A DNA stretch of 32,690 nucleotides from CAYGJN01 sp964350135 (GTDB taxonomy: Bacteria; Bdellovibrionota; Bacteriovoracia; Bacteriovoracales; Bacteriovoracaceae), in assembly GCA_964350135.1 (NCBI GenBank), contig CAYGJN010000012.1, forward strand, positions 1 to 32,690. The letters run 5' to 3'. Below the pieces are notes generated by a model, which worked only from the letters and a program-made list of their open reading frames with translations, searched no databases and had not been told where the DNA came from. Numbering within the stretch: position 1 is the stretch's first letter; every line of letters starts with the position of its first letter. Positions 15,795-24,997 of the stretch are shown here, one piece after another. The position numbers were made by a program, and so were the translations under genes.

Positions 15795-18700
15795 TTAATA
15801 GGGCTTCAAAGTCTTTCATTGAGAGTTTGCCTGTAAAATATTGATCATCTTTTTTTGAGAGAAGATCATCAAAAAGCTCTTGTTTAATTCTTTGAAGCTT
15901 TAACACTTTTTCTTCAATTGAATCTTTAATTATAAGTCTATAAACATTAATTGCTTTTTCTTGACCAATTCTATGTGCTCTATCTACGGCCTGACTTTCA
16001 ACAGCTGGATTCCACCAAGGATCCATAATGAAAATATAACTAGCAGCCGTTAAATTAAGCCCAAGTCCACCAGCTTTTAAAGAAATAAGAAAAATCTGAT
16101 TTTCTCCACTTTGAAACTGCTTAACATTTTCTTCTCTCTTTTTAAGAGAGTATGAGCCATCAATTCGAGAAAATTTATAACCTTTTTCAACAATATGGCT
16201 TTGGATAATATCAAGGTAGGTTGTAAATTGTGAGAAGATAAGTGTTTGGTGGCCTTCTGCTGTAATTTGTTCAAGATTTTTGATTAAGTACTTAACTTTA
16301 GTACTTAAAAGATCCGGGTTCTTTTGCCAAAGGCAAAGTTGTCTTAACTCCAGCAAGCTTTTAAGCACTTCACCATATCTTTTCTTGCTAACAACAGATT
16401 CAACCTTAGTTCTTACTTGTGAGAGTTTATAAATATAATTCTCTCGTTCTTTGTCTGAGAATTTTAAGTAAACAAGGTTTTCAATTTTATCTGGCAGATC
16501 AGTAAGTACTTCTTTTTTTGTTCGTCTCAATATAAAAGGTCTTGCCATTTTTTTCGCGATCAAACGTGATTTTTTGATAGAGCTAGATTTGAAAAATGAT
16601 TGTGATCCCCAAATACCTGGAACGCTTAAATCCATAATATTATAAAATTCTGATAGATCATTTTCTACTGGTGTACCTGTCAGGCAAACTCTAAAGCGTG
16701 CGTTCATTCTTCTCGCAGAGGTCGCTCCAAGGGATCTCACATTTTTAAGATTTTGTACTTCATCAAGAATCAGAATATCAAAAATCTGATCTTTGAAAGT
16801 TGTGCTGCTTTCTCTTTTCATTACGCCATAACTCGTAATAATAATATTAGCATTAGGGTTGTACTCTCTCTCTCCGCCATAATACATAGATATTTTATCA
16901 CTTAGAGTTGAAAACTTTTTAAACTCTTCAAACCAATTCATTAGAATCGATACAGGGCAAACAATCATGATTTTAAGTTCATCGGTGTATACAGATTCTA
17001 AAAAACTAATAGATTGAATCGTTTTACCAAGACCCATATCATCAGCAAGGCATGCACCAAATCTATTTTCATATAAAAATCTTAACCAATGATAACCCGT
17101 CATCTGATAAGGTCTAAGGTCACCTTTGAGAGTAGTAGGAAGAGGGTAGTCAGGAATACCTTTAAGATTGAGAAGCTTTTCACAAAAAGCAATCTCTTCA
17201 TCAGTAAGAGCTCCATCTATTCCCATTTTTTTAAGTTCAAATAACTCAAAAATTCTTGATCTATGAAATGGTACAGTAAATCTTTTGGTTTTCTTTCCAG
17301 GGATTTTTTCACTGGCTTCATAATGAGTATATCTTTTAAGGAGCTTAAGGATTCCTTTTTGCTCTGGCGAGAGTAGTACTAGTCCTTCTGAGGTTAGAAC
17401 TTGAGATGAGTCAAGGTCAGCTTGTTCAATAATTTTTAAATCATGAGCTCCAAGTTCTAGATCAAGAGAGAACCAATCAATGTCATTTTTTCTTCTAGAA
17501 AATTTAACATTAGAATTCCATTGTCCAACTTTATTATCATTATAGTAGATATTAATTCCTACTGCAGAGAGGATTTGATGAAGTTTATAGACATGTTCTA
17601 GCAGAATACTTTTTCTGATTTCTATCGTAAGAGAATTGTTCTCTAGGCTGTAATGAGAGAAACGAAAGCATTGAGGTGTATAAATGTCACATAAAGCTGT
17701 AAGTAATGTTTTTATATGATGAGTTGGAATATTATCTAGTGTTTTACTAATATGATTGAGAACTTCTAGGTTATCAAAAGATAGTAAATTCTCACCAATA
17801 AAATTGAAATAATCTCTCATTGATGATGAGCGTGTGAATTTATTAAGGTGGTTCATATCAAAGCGAAATGATTGAACGAGACTATCGAGGAAATTATAAG
17901 CATCAACCTTCTTTTTAAATGTATCTAACAAACCATTATTGAAAACAAGGGCATTAAGCTCAAAAGGTAGGGGGCTAACAATATTGCTTTGATTAATAAA
18001 TTGAAAAGTTAGATCAAAATAATTTTTTCGGGCAGATTCAGTAATAGAAACCTGGGCCTGGCTATCACTAGTTTCAATTTGTGAAAGTTCAATATCATCA
18101 AGAGAGATCTCTATTAAATCACTGTTTCTTGATTTAGCTGTTAGTCTTAAATAATCTTGGATAGTAAGACCAAATGGATAAGGTCTGAGTTTTTCAATAA
18201 TCGATTTTATATGGTCGGGAAGATGATAAGAGTCTCCTGTTACCCAATTAAAAAGATAAAGGTTTTCAAAGAGTGATATTTCCTCAATTATGTTTCCGTC
18301 TTGAATAAGTTTGAAGCGAGGTAGATAAAGATCTTTTGGGACATCTTCACTTTCAAACGTACTCTCTCTTAAAAGTAATTTATGTGAGGGATAAAGCTGA
18401 ATTGCGATTTTTCCCTCAAAGGGCTGAGGGAGAGGAAAATGCTTGAGGCTTCCATCAACAAGTTTATAGTTGAGTGATAAGTATGAGCCTCTTGTGCTTA
18501 AAGGGGCATTTAGAAGTTTCTTTGTGCTTGAGATGATTGTTCCATATTCATTTATATGAACGCCTTCATCATTTAAAAATGGTCTTCTATTAAATTGTGG
18601 AAGGCTTTTAACTTCAGATTCAATATGTGAATATCTCAAAAGCAGAGCAGCGGTATGGGCGCAATGCTGAGACATTGTCCATTGAGTGCAATTGCACTGA

Positions 18701-18861
18701 GTGATAACTTCAATTCCTGTTTCATTAAACCTAACTGTAAGCTTACTTTCTGCAGTTTGATCGTCTTTAATAATTCCAGAAACTATAAAGTATTGATTAG
18801 GCCTAGTCCGCTTAAAGGAAATTGAAACCTTGGACTCGTCTACAAGTCTATGGGCCCTCAT
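15769..18861 (-). CDS. SNF2-family ATPase/helicase with N-terminal SWIM zinc finger
   Basis: This 1030-residue superfamily-2 DNA translocase contains a SWIM zinc finger near the N-terminus (C56-x-C58...C67-x-H69). A long helical middle of ~450 residues follows. The SNF2 ATPase core begins near RPYQMTGYHWLRFLYE, with Walker A ADDMGLGKT (~606-613), a DEVQN Walker B variant (~701) and the LTGTPVEN motif. The C-terminal helicase lobe has GGLGLNLTAASYIF and QAVDRAHRIGQ (~960). Bacterial SWIM-SNF2 proteins are presumed to remodel protein-DNA or RNA polymerase complexes, but their roles are poorly defined. No longer in-frame ATG, GTG or TTG exists before a stop. The ATG lacks a Shine-Dalgarno and sits 7 bases after a putative -10. 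The gene is divergent from metF and convergent with a secreted orphan, so context gives no pathway. Confidence 0.9.
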   Translation of the reverse strand: MRAHRLVDESKVSISFKRTRPNQYFIVSGIIKDDQTAESKLTVRFNETGIEVITQCNCTQWTMSQHCAHTAALLLRYSHIESEVKSLPQFNRRPFLNDEGVHINEYGTIISSTKKLLNAPLSTRGSYLSLNYKLVDGSLKHFPLPQPFEGKIAIQLYPSHKLLLRESTFESEDVPKDLYLPRFKLIQDGNIIEEISLFENLYLFNWVTGDSYHLPDHIKSIIEKLRPYPFGLTIQDYLRLTAKSRNSDLIEISLDDIELSQIETSDSQAQVSITESARKNYFDLTFQFINQSNIVSPLPFELNALVFNNGLLDTFKKKVDAYNFLDSLVQSFRFDMNHLNKFTRSSSMRDYFNFIGENLLSFDNLEVLNHISKTLDNIPTHHIKTLLTALCDIYTPQCFRFSHYSLENNSLTIEIRKSILLEHVYKLHQILSAVGINIYYNDNKVGQWNSNVKFSRRKNDIDWFSLDLELGAHDLKIIEQADLDSSQVLTSEGLVLLSPEQKGILKLLKRYTHYEASEKIPGKKTKRFTVPFHRSRIFELFELKKMGIDGALTDEEIAFCEKLLNLKGIPDYPLPTTLKGDLRPYQMTGYHWLRFLYENRFGACLADDMGLGKTIQSISFLESVYTDELKIMIVCPVSILMNWFEEFKKFSTLSDKISMYYGGEREYNPNANIIITSYGVMKRESSTTFKDQIFDILILDEVQNLKNVRSLGATSARRMNARFRVCLTGTPVENDLSEFYNIMDLSVPGIWGSQSFFKSSSIKKSRLIAKKMARPFILRRTKKEVLTDLPDKIENLVYLKFSDKERENYIYKLSQVRTKVESVVSKKRYGEVLKSLLELRQLCLWQKNPDLLSTKVKYLIKNLEQITAEGHQTLIFSQFTTYLDIIQSHIVEKGYKFSRIDGSYSLKKREENVKQFQSGENQIFLISLKAGGLGLNLTAASYIFIMDPWWNPAVESQAVDRAHRIGQEKAINVYRLIIKDSIEEKVLKLQRIKQELFDDLLSKKDDQYFTGKLSMKDFEALLTNPHTPEH

Positions 18862-18868
18862 TAGGTCA

Positions 18869-18896
18869 CTACTATCAAAGTGAGAAGTAGGGTCAA
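18869..18896 (-). promoter_or_regulatory. Predicted leaderless promoter of the SNF2 gene
   Basis: On the minus strand TTGACC (18896-18891, 5 of 6 to consensus) is followed after 16 bases by TAGTAG (18874-18869, weak), which ends 7 bases before the ATG at 18861. With no Shine-Dalgarno, the expected transcript would begin at or next to the ATG. Confidence 0.4.
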
Positions 18897-18994
18897 TTTC
18901 TTGTGTTGTTTCTATGAATATGGCCTTGCTTATTAAAGTAAAGCTCCATTATACGCATTTCTTAAACCTTTTTATAGGCGGAAGGCATGATGAT

Positions 18995-19031
18995 TAATAC
19001 TTGAGTAATCAGCGCATTTACTAAAGTATTA
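18995..19031. repeat. Long inverted repeat between SNF2 and metF
   Basis: Two 14-base arms, TAATACTTGAGTAA (18995-19008) and TTACTAAAGTATTA (19018-19031), pair with a single mismatch around the 9-base loop TCAGCGCAT. No T-run follows on either strand and it lies about 95 bases from metF and 134 from the SNF2 start, so it is not an obvious terminator. It could be an operator for a dimeric or tetrameric regulator of the divergent genes, or a structured RNA element. The flanks at 18897-18994 and 19032-19109 show nothing else I can assign. Confidence 0.6.
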
Positions 19032-19109
19032 GCACTAGGCTTACGCGTTAAATAAGTTCCAGACCTCTCCCCTTGAAGCTATTACATATTGTTTGGACTA
19101 GTAGGCTTT

Positions 19110-19115
19110 TATATT
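19110..19115 (+). promoter_or_regulatory. Possible -10 element of metF
   Basis: TATATT ends 10 bases before the metF ATG, which has no Shine-Dalgarno. TTGTTT at 19089-19094 is a candidate -35 but the spacer is only 15 bases, so this is weaker than the other leaderless candidates in the window. Confidence 0.3.
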
Positions 19116-19125
19116 TCTTGCTATT

Positions 19126-20079
19126 ATGCCTTCTATGAAGGTTATTGAGCATATTGAAAAGGCTAAAAATCCACTTTTTAGCTATGAAATTGTTCCTCCG
19201 CCGAGAGGAAAAACAGTAAAAGACATAATTGATATTGTTAAGGCCATTGAGCCTTTTGATCCACCTTGGATTGATGTTACAGCTCATAGCGCATCGGCTT
19301 TTTACCATGAACGTCCGGATGGCTCCGTTGAGCGTCGAATATATAAAAAACGTCCAGGAACTATTGGGATTTGTGGAATTATTCAAAACCGATTCAAAAT
19401 AGACACTGTTACTCACCTTCTTTGCCAAGGTTTTACTAGGGAAGAGACTGAAGATGCTCTTTTGGAGCTTAACTTTCTTGGAATTGAAAATGTTTTGGCC
19501 CTTAGGGGTGATGGAATTAATTATAAGAAAAGAGTTGATAATAATAGATCTGAAAATAAATACGCAATTGATTTAGTTGAACAAGTTGTGGATCTTAAGC
19601 AAGGAAAGTTTGTTGCTGAGGGCACTAGTACAAATGCGATCGATTTTTGTGTTGGAGTTGCTGGTTATCCAGAGAAACATTTTGAAGCTCCTAATATGAA
19701 AACCGATATCTATCATTTAAAAAAGAAAATTGAGGCTGGGGCAGAGTATGTCACTACTCAGATGTTCTATAATAACGATGCTTACTATAGTTTTGTTAAG
19801 CAATGCAGGGAAGAGGGCATAACTGTTCCAATTATCCCTGGTATTAAAGTTATTAAAAAAGCTTCACAACTTAAAACAATCCCACGTAATTTCTATGTTG
19901 ATATCCCAGATGAGCTAGTTGATGAAATTATGGATTCACCAGATCATGTTGAGGAAATCGGTATAAACTGGGCCTTTAAGCAAGCTCAAGGTCTTTTAGA
20001 CTTTGGTGCGCCTGTTGTTCATTTTTATATTATGAATGACACATCCTCTATTACTGAAGTTGTTAGAAAGCTGCGATGA
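19126..20079 (+). CDS. metF: 5,10-methylenetetrahydrofolate reductase
   Basis: MetF uses FAD and NAD(P)H to reduce methylene-THF to 5-methyl-THF, the methyl donor for the next gene's product. The 317-residue TIM-barrel shows FSYEIVPPPRGKTV at the N-terminus, the folate-site region WIDVTAHSAS, NVLALRGDG after the third strand, and AEYVTTQMFYNNDAYYSF with the usual Gln-Met-Phe-Tyr. It is slightly longer than the E. coli enzyme (296). Two in-frame ATGs are available (19126 and 19135), neither with a ribosome-binding site; the first is kept. Its stop overlaps the metH start by 4 bp (ATGA), so the two enzymes of consecutive steps are made in a coupled way. No SAM riboswitch fold is seen upstream. 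Confidence 0.93.
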   Translation: MPSMKVIEHIEKAKNPLFSYEIVPPPRGKTVKDIIDIVKAIEPFDPPWIDVTAHSASAFYHERPDGSVERRIYKKRPGTIGICGIIQNRFKIDTVTHLLCQGFTREETEDALLELNFLGIENVLALRGDGINYKKRVDNNRSENKYAIDLVEQVVDLKQGKFVAEGTSTNAIDFCVGVAGYPEKHFEAPNMKTDIYHLKKKIEAGAEYVTTQMFYNNDAYYSFVKQCREEGITVPIIPGIKVIKKASQLKTIPRNFYVDIPDELVDEIMDSPDHVEEIGINWAFKQAQGLLDFGAPVVHFYIMNDTSSITEVVRKLR

Positions 20080-23000
20080 AACCTAAATCCCAAGCATATA
20101 AAGAATTAGAAGACCTCCTTCAACAAAGAATTGTTTTTCTTGATGGTGCCATGGGGACCATGATTCAAAAATATAAGTTAGAAGAGCATGATTTTAGAGG
20201 TGACTTGTTTAAAGATCATCCTTGCGACCTAAAGGGAAATAATGATCTCTTAAGCCTTACACATCCTAATATTATTGGTGAGATTCATGAGCTTTATTTA
20301 GAAGCTGGCGCTGATATTATTGAAACAAATACTTTTAGTGGAACTGATATTGCTCAAGCTGATTACCAACTTGAGAATAAAGTTTTTGAAATTAATAAAG
20401 TATCTGCAGAGATTGCAAAGCTTGCTGCTCAAAGAGTGGTGGAAAGAAATCCAGAAAGAAAATGCTTTGTAGCCGGAGCACTGGGACCAACCAATAGGAC
20501 CGCTTCACTTTCTCCTGATGTAAATAGACCTGAGTATAGAGCGGTTAGTTTTGATGAGCTCTGTAATTCATATTATGAGCAGATCAAAGGACTTATTGCT
20601 GGTGGAGTTGATATTCTGCTACCAGAAACAACCTTTGATACTTTAAATATTAAAGCTGCAATTTTTGCTATTGAAAAATTTCAAAAAGAGCATCATGAGC
20701 AAATTCCAGTGATGCTTTCTGTGACTATTACTGATCAATCGGGGAGAACTCTCTCTGGTCAGACTATTGAAGCTTTTTGGCATTCAGTTCGTCATGCTAA
20801 ACCACTTAGTGTTGGTATTAATTGTGCATTGGGTGCTACTGAAATGCGCCCTTATATTCAGGCCCTTTCAAAAGTAGCGGATTGCTATATTAGTTGTTAC
20901 CCCAATGCTGGTCTACCAAACCCGCTTTCTGATACGGGGTATGACGAATTACCGACTGATACAGCAGGATTTTTAGATGATTTTGCAAATTCCTCATTGG
21001 TGAATTTAGTAGGTGGTTGTTGCGGAACTACTCCTGATCATATAGCTGCTATTGTGAATAAATTAAAAAATTATGAGCCTAGAAAAATCCCAACTATAGA
21101 ATCTGCAGCCCGCTATAGTGGGTTAGAACCTTTAATTATAAAAGAAGATAGTGAAAACCCATTTTTAATGGTGGGAGAGAGAACGAATGTTACAGGATCA
21201 CCTCGTTTTAAAAAATTAATTAAGGAAGAGGATTTTGAAACTGCTCTTTCAGTTGCCAGACAGCAAGTTGAAAATGGTGCAAATATTATTGATATAAATT
21301 TTGATGAAGGCCTACTTGATAGTAAAGCCTGCATGATTAAGTTTCTAAATCTGGTAGGAAGCGAACCTGAAATATCCCGTGTTCCTATTATGATTGACTC
21401 TTCGAAATGGGAAATTTTAGAAGCTGGCCTAAAGTGTATTCAAGGAAAGGGAATTGTTAACTCAATTAGCATGAAAGAAGGCGAAGAGGAGTTTGTAAGG
21501 CAAGCTACTCTTATTAAAGAATATGGTGCAGCTGTTGTGGTTATGGCCTTTGACGAAAAAGGGCAAGCTGCTACAAAAGATGACAAGGTTCGAATTTGTA
21601 AAAGAGCCTATGATATCTTAACCAAGACTGTTGGAATGGAGCCTACAGATATTATTTTTGATCCCAATATACTAACTGTAGCGACTGGTATTGAAGAACA
21701 TAATAATTACGCCATAAACTTTATTGAAGCTGTTCGAGAAATAAAAAAAGTTTGTCCAGGAGCTTTAACTTCGGGTGGAGTGAGCAATATTAGCTTCTCT
21801 TTTAGAGGGAATAATTTAGTTCGCGAGGCCATGCATTCTGCTTTTCTTTATCATGCGATCAAAGCCGGTCTTGATATGGGAATTGTTAATGCTGGAATGC
21901 TCGAAATTTATGAAGAAATAGATCCAAAGCTTCTTAAAAAAGTGGAAGATGTTTTATTTAATAAACATCCAAATGCTACTGAAGAGCTTATTCAATACGC
22001 TGAAGAGTTTAAAGATCAAGGTAAGAAAAAAGAAAAAGATGTTAAAAAATGGAGAGAGTTGCCACTTCAAGAACGTATTACTCACTCTCTAGTAAAAGGC
22101 ATAGTTGATTTCATAGAAGTGGATACAGAAGAAGTGAGAGCAGAGCTTGGAAGCCCCTTAGATGTTATTGAGGGACCACTTATGACTGGAATGAAAGTTG
22201 TTGGTGATCTTTTCGGTTCAGGGAAAATGTTCCTTCCACAAGTTGTAAAATCAGCAAGAGTTATGAAGAAAGCTGTTGCTTATCTTGAGCCCTTTATGGA
22301 AGAAGAGAAAAAGAAGAACCCAACGAATAAGCAAGGCGTCTTTGTTATTGCCACAGTGAAGGGTGATGTTCATGATATTGGAAAAAATATTGTGGGTGTT
22401 GTTCTTGCTTGTAATGGCTACAAAGTTATAGACCTTGGAGTTATGGTTTCTCTTAAAGATATTATGAAGGCCTGTAAAGAACACGATGCAGATATTTTAG
22501 GTCTTAGTGGACTTATTACTCCATCTTTGGATGAGATGATTTTTAATGCTCAAGAGCTTGAGCGTGAAGGTTTTAAAATACCAATTCTTATAGGTGGGGC
22601 AACCACAAGTAAGGCCCATACGGCCATTAAAATTGCTCCACATTATAGTTCTCCTGTTTGTCATGTAATGGATGCTTCTTTAGTGGTTGAAGTTTGTTCA
22701 AATCTATTAAGTAAAGAAAGAAGTGAAGCTTATATTAGTGAACTTAAGGCAAAACAAAAATCAATTAAAGAAAGATTTGATCAGGGTAAAGGTGTTAGCG
22801 AAGCTTTAAGCATGACTGAAGCTTATGAGAATAGATTCGAGTCTATTCAAGAGCACCCTGCCAAGCCTGAATTTTTAGGTGTTAAAACATTCAAGGATAT
22901 CTCTCTTGAAGATGTGTATCAATATTTTGATTGGTCCCCATTTTTTTGGACATGGGACCTTAAAGGTGTTTACCCAAAGATCCTAGAACATCCAAAGTAT

Positions 23001-23744
23001 GGAGAACAAGCAACAGAGATATATACTGAAGCCAAGGCCATGGTCGAAAAAATAATTCAAGATAAAACTTTCTCTCTTCGTTCAGTTATTGGATTTTGGC
23101 AAGCAGCTAAAGTAGAAGAAGATGTAGAGCTTTACCAAGGCGATTCAAAAGTCGAAACTTTATGTTTTTTAAGATCTCAAACGATTAAAAATAATAAGCA
23201 AAATTACTCTTTAGCAGATTTTATCAATCCTAAAGGGGAGCCCACTGATTATATGGGTGCCTTTGCAGTTAGTTGTCATGGTGTTGAGGAGTTTGCGAAA
23301 ACATTTGAAAAAGATAATGACGACTATCAATCTATAATGGCAAAGGCCATAGGTGATCGTTTTGCAGAAGCTCTTGCTGAGTATATGCATAAAATTGTTC
23401 GAGATCTTTGGGGATATGGCAAATCAGAAGATCTTAGTAATAGCGATTTAATTAAAGAAAAATATAGAGGTATTCGTCCAGCCCCAGGCTACCCTGCTTG
23501 TCCAGATCATACAGAGAAGGCCAAGCTTTGGAAGCTTTTAAATGTATCAGAAAATATTGGCTCAAAATTGACTGAGAACTTTGCTATGTATCCAGCCAGT
23601 TCAGTCAGTGGCTATTATTTTTCTCATCCTGATTCTCGTTATTATACAGTAGGAAAAATAGGTGAAGATCAACTCGAGAGCTATGCTGCAAGAAAGGGTA
23701 TGAGCATAGACGAGGCAAGAAAATGGTTAGCTCCGATTCTTTAG
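20076..23744 (+). CDS. metH: Cobalamin-dependent methionine synthase, full length
   Basis: MetH transfers the methyl group of 5-methyl-THF via methylcobalamin to homocysteine, giving methionine. All four modules are present in 1222 residues. The homocysteine/zinc barrel (1-~330) has C250 in GINCALG and C315-C316 in GGCCGTT. The pterin-binding barrel (~355-620) contains MVGERTNVTGSPRFKK. The B12 cap and binding domain (~645-890) carry DVHDIGKN, whose H766 is the lower cobalt ligand. The AdoMet reactivation domain at the C-terminus includes RPAPGYPACPDHTEK. The organism therefore needs cobalamin from outside or makes it elsewhere. The gene is coupled to metF by an ATGA overlap, and its last 22 bases overlap a small orphan ORF. 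Confidence 0.95.
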   Translation: MKPKSQAYKELEDLLQQRIVFLDGAMGTMIQKYKLEEHDFRGDLFKDHPCDLKGNNDLLSLTHPNIIGEIHELYLEAGADIIETNTFSGTDIAQADYQLENKVFEINKVSAEIAKLAAQRVVERNPERKCFVAGALGPTNRTASLSPDVNRPEYRAVSFDELCNSYYEQIKGLIAGGVDILLPETTFDTLNIKAAIFAIEKFQKEHHEQIPVMLSVTITDQSGRTLSGQTIEAFWHSVRHAKPLSVGINCALGATEMRPYIQALSKVADCYISCYPNAGLPNPLSDTGYDELPTDTAGFLDDFANSSLVNLVGGCCGTTPDHIAAIVNKLKNYEPRKIPTIESAARYSGLEPLIIKEDSENPFLMVGERTNVTGSPRFKKLIKEEDFETALSVARQQVENGANIIDINFDEGLLDSKACMIKFLNLVGSEPEISRVPIMIDSSKWEILEAGLKCIQGKGIVNSISMKEGEEEFVRQATLIKEYGAAVVVMAFDEKGQAATKDDKVRICKRAYDILTKTVGMEPTDIIFDPNILTVATGIEEHNNYAINFIEAVREIKKVCPGALTSGGVSNISFSFRGNNLVREAMHSAFLYHAIKAGLDMGIVNAGMLEIYEEIDPKLLKKVEDVLFNKHPNATEELIQYAEEFKDQGKKKEKDVKKWRELPLQERITHSLVKGIVDFIEVDTEEVRAELGSPLDVIEGPLMTGMKVVGDLFGSGKMFLPQVVKSARVMKKAVAYLEPFMEEEKKKNPTNKQGVFVIATVKGDVHDIGKNIVGVVLACNGYKVIDLGVMVSLKDIMKACKEHDADILGLSGLITPSLDEMIFNAQELEREGFKIPILIGGATTSKAHTAIKIAPHYSSPVCHVMDASLVVEVCSNLLSKERSEAYISELKAKQKSIKERFDQGKGVSEALSMTEAYENRFESIQEHPAKPEFLGVKTFKDISLEDVYQYFDWSPFFWTWDLKGVYPKILEHPKYGEQATEIYTEAKAMVEKIIQDKTFSLRSVIGFWQAAKVEEDVELYQGDSKVETLCFLRSQTIKNNKQNYSLADFINPKGEPTDYMGAFAVSCHGVEEFAKTFEKDNDDYQSIMAKAIGDRFAEALAEYMHKIVRDLWGYGKSEDLSNSDLIKEKYRGIRPAPGYPACPDHTEKAKLWKLLNVSENIGSKLTENFAMYPASSVSGYYFSHPDSRYYTVGKIGEDQLESYAARKGMSIDEARKWLAPIL

Positions 23745-24028
23745 AACGTTTTCTCTACCAATATACAAAAAATAATCCTATCAATCTTGAGATTCTTAAA
23801 TCTTATCGCGAAAAAGAGCTTTTGGTTTCTTTTGAAATATTTCAGAACTCTCTTATGCATTTTCATTATTTTTTAAAATCTAATCAACTCAAAGCAGATT
23901 TAAAGGATCTTTGTGAGTACTTGGAATGTGTCACTTATTCTAATGAGTTTAAAATGCTTGGAGATTTAAATCACGCATTGGAGCTTATGATCAAGACTCA
24001 TGGATTTGATGCAGCCAAGACTGACTGA
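23723..24028 (+). CDS. Small helical protein of unknown function coupled to metH
   Basis: This 101-residue ORF is not recognised. Its ATG lies inside the metH 3' end (22-bp overlap in another frame), preceded by GAGG 7 bases upstream. The protein is predicted all-helical (ILKSYREKELLVSFEIFQNS, then NQLKADLKDLCEYLE), acidic, with no signal peptide, membrane segment or metal motif. Its 3' end overlaps the opposite-strand heptosyltransferase gene by 31 bp. That it has its own ribosome-binding site and fills the gap between two real genes argues it is real; a link to methionine metabolism is only positional. Confidence 0.6.
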   Translation: MVSSDSLERFLYQYTKNNPINLEILKSYREKELLVSFEIFQNSLMHFHYFLKSNQLKADLKDLCEYLECVTYSNEFKMLGDLNHALELMIKTHGFDAAKTD

Positions 24029-24984
24029 ACGGCAAGCTTTAGATCAATCTCACTACATTTAAAATGTCCAAGAGGACAAGATCTTTTCCCATGAGAGGTA
24101 CAAGGCCAACACTCAAGGGATCTATTAGAGATGACTAGTTGATCATCAGATAATGGACCATATCCAAAACGTGTATCGGTAGATAAAAAGAAGGCCGTTA
24201 CTTTGGCATTAACAGAACTTGCAATATGAAGATTGCTACTATCTCCCGCAAAAACGCGAACAGCATTTCTCATAAATGCAGCAGTTTCTCTAAAATCAAG
24301 AGTTCCAGCAAAATTAAAAACATTTTCTCTGTGAGCTTTTAATTTTTCAAAGTACTCATGGTCATCAGGTCCACCTACAAGAAAAATTTGAAATGACCTA
24401 AGCTCTTCAATGAGTTTCTCCCAAGCCTCAAGAGGTAAATCTTTTGTAAACCAAGCTGTTTTTGGTGCTATTACGATATAAGGTCTTTCTTGCCATTGAG
24501 CAATTTTTTCTTCAATGGCCTTATCCCAATAAAGCCTTGGTTTTGAAGCATCTTTAAAATCACCTAATGGTTTTAATAATTCGAGGTTTTTATGAATCTC
24601 ATGAATGGCAGGGTTTTCTAGTGGGCGATCTATTTTATAAGTATAGAGAAAGCTTAAAGGGTTTTCTGTAAAACCAATTGTTTGCTTCGCCTTTGAAAAA
24701 GCTGTGAGAAGACCTGTATTAAAATAACGATGAGGGTTTATAATAGTATCAAAACTCTCTTGCCTAAAGCGTTGGATAAGCTTTAAGAGGTTTCCATATT
24801 TTTTTTCTTTTTTATTCCATACCCAGACTTTTTTAAGGTGTGGATTATCTTTTAAAATTTTCTGGGAACCGGATCGCACGAGAATATGAATTTCATTCTC
24901 TGGTTTAGAAAGGGTTTCAATTAAAGAAGTAATAAGGATTACATCTCCAAGATAAGCGGGCTGAATAATTAAAATTTTACTCAT
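23998..24984 (-). CDS. waaF: ADP-heptose:LPS heptosyltransferase (GT9 family, WaaF-like)
   Basis: GT9 enzymes add L-glycero-D-manno-heptose to the LPS inner core at the cytoplasmic face of the inner membrane. The protein opens with KILIIQPAYLGDVILITSLI, the GT9 start with its GD acceptor-site pair. The C-terminal domain has YIVIAPKTAWFTKDLPLEAW and VFAGDSSNLHIASSVN, equivalent to the family's GxDSGxxHxA, then a Cys-rich stretch CWPCTSHGKRSCPLGHFKC common in heptosyltransferases. The ATG at 24984 gives the family N-terminus (328 aa); the TTG at 24999 would fall within bases that form the T-run of the rpoD terminator. No Shine-Dalgarno is seen; GATAAA 7 bases upstream may be a -10. WaaF is preferred to WaaC only by general resemblance. 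Confidence 0.8.
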   Translation of the reverse strand: MSKILIIQPAYLGDVILITSLIETLSKPENEIHILVRSGSQKILKDNPHLKKVWVWNKKEKKYGNLLKLIQRFRQESFDTIINPHRYFNTGLLTAFSKAKQTIGFTENPLSFLYTYKIDRPLENPAIHEIHKNLELLKPLGDFKDASKPRLYWDKAIEEKIAQWQERPYIVIAPKTAWFTKDLPLEAWEKLIEELRSFQIFLVGGPDDHEYFEKLKAHRENVFNFAGTLDFRETAAFMRNAVRVFAGDSSNLHIASSVNAKVTAFFLSTDTRFGYGPLSDDQLVISNRSLECWPCTSHGKRSCPLGHFKCSEIDLKLAVQSVLAASNP

Positions 24985-24997
24985 AAGGAAATTTATC

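Noticed and set aside
19048..19428. 126-residue minus-strand frame opposite metF
   Set aside because: Antisense to the highly conserved metF coding sequence, no recognisable protein features; a shadow frame.
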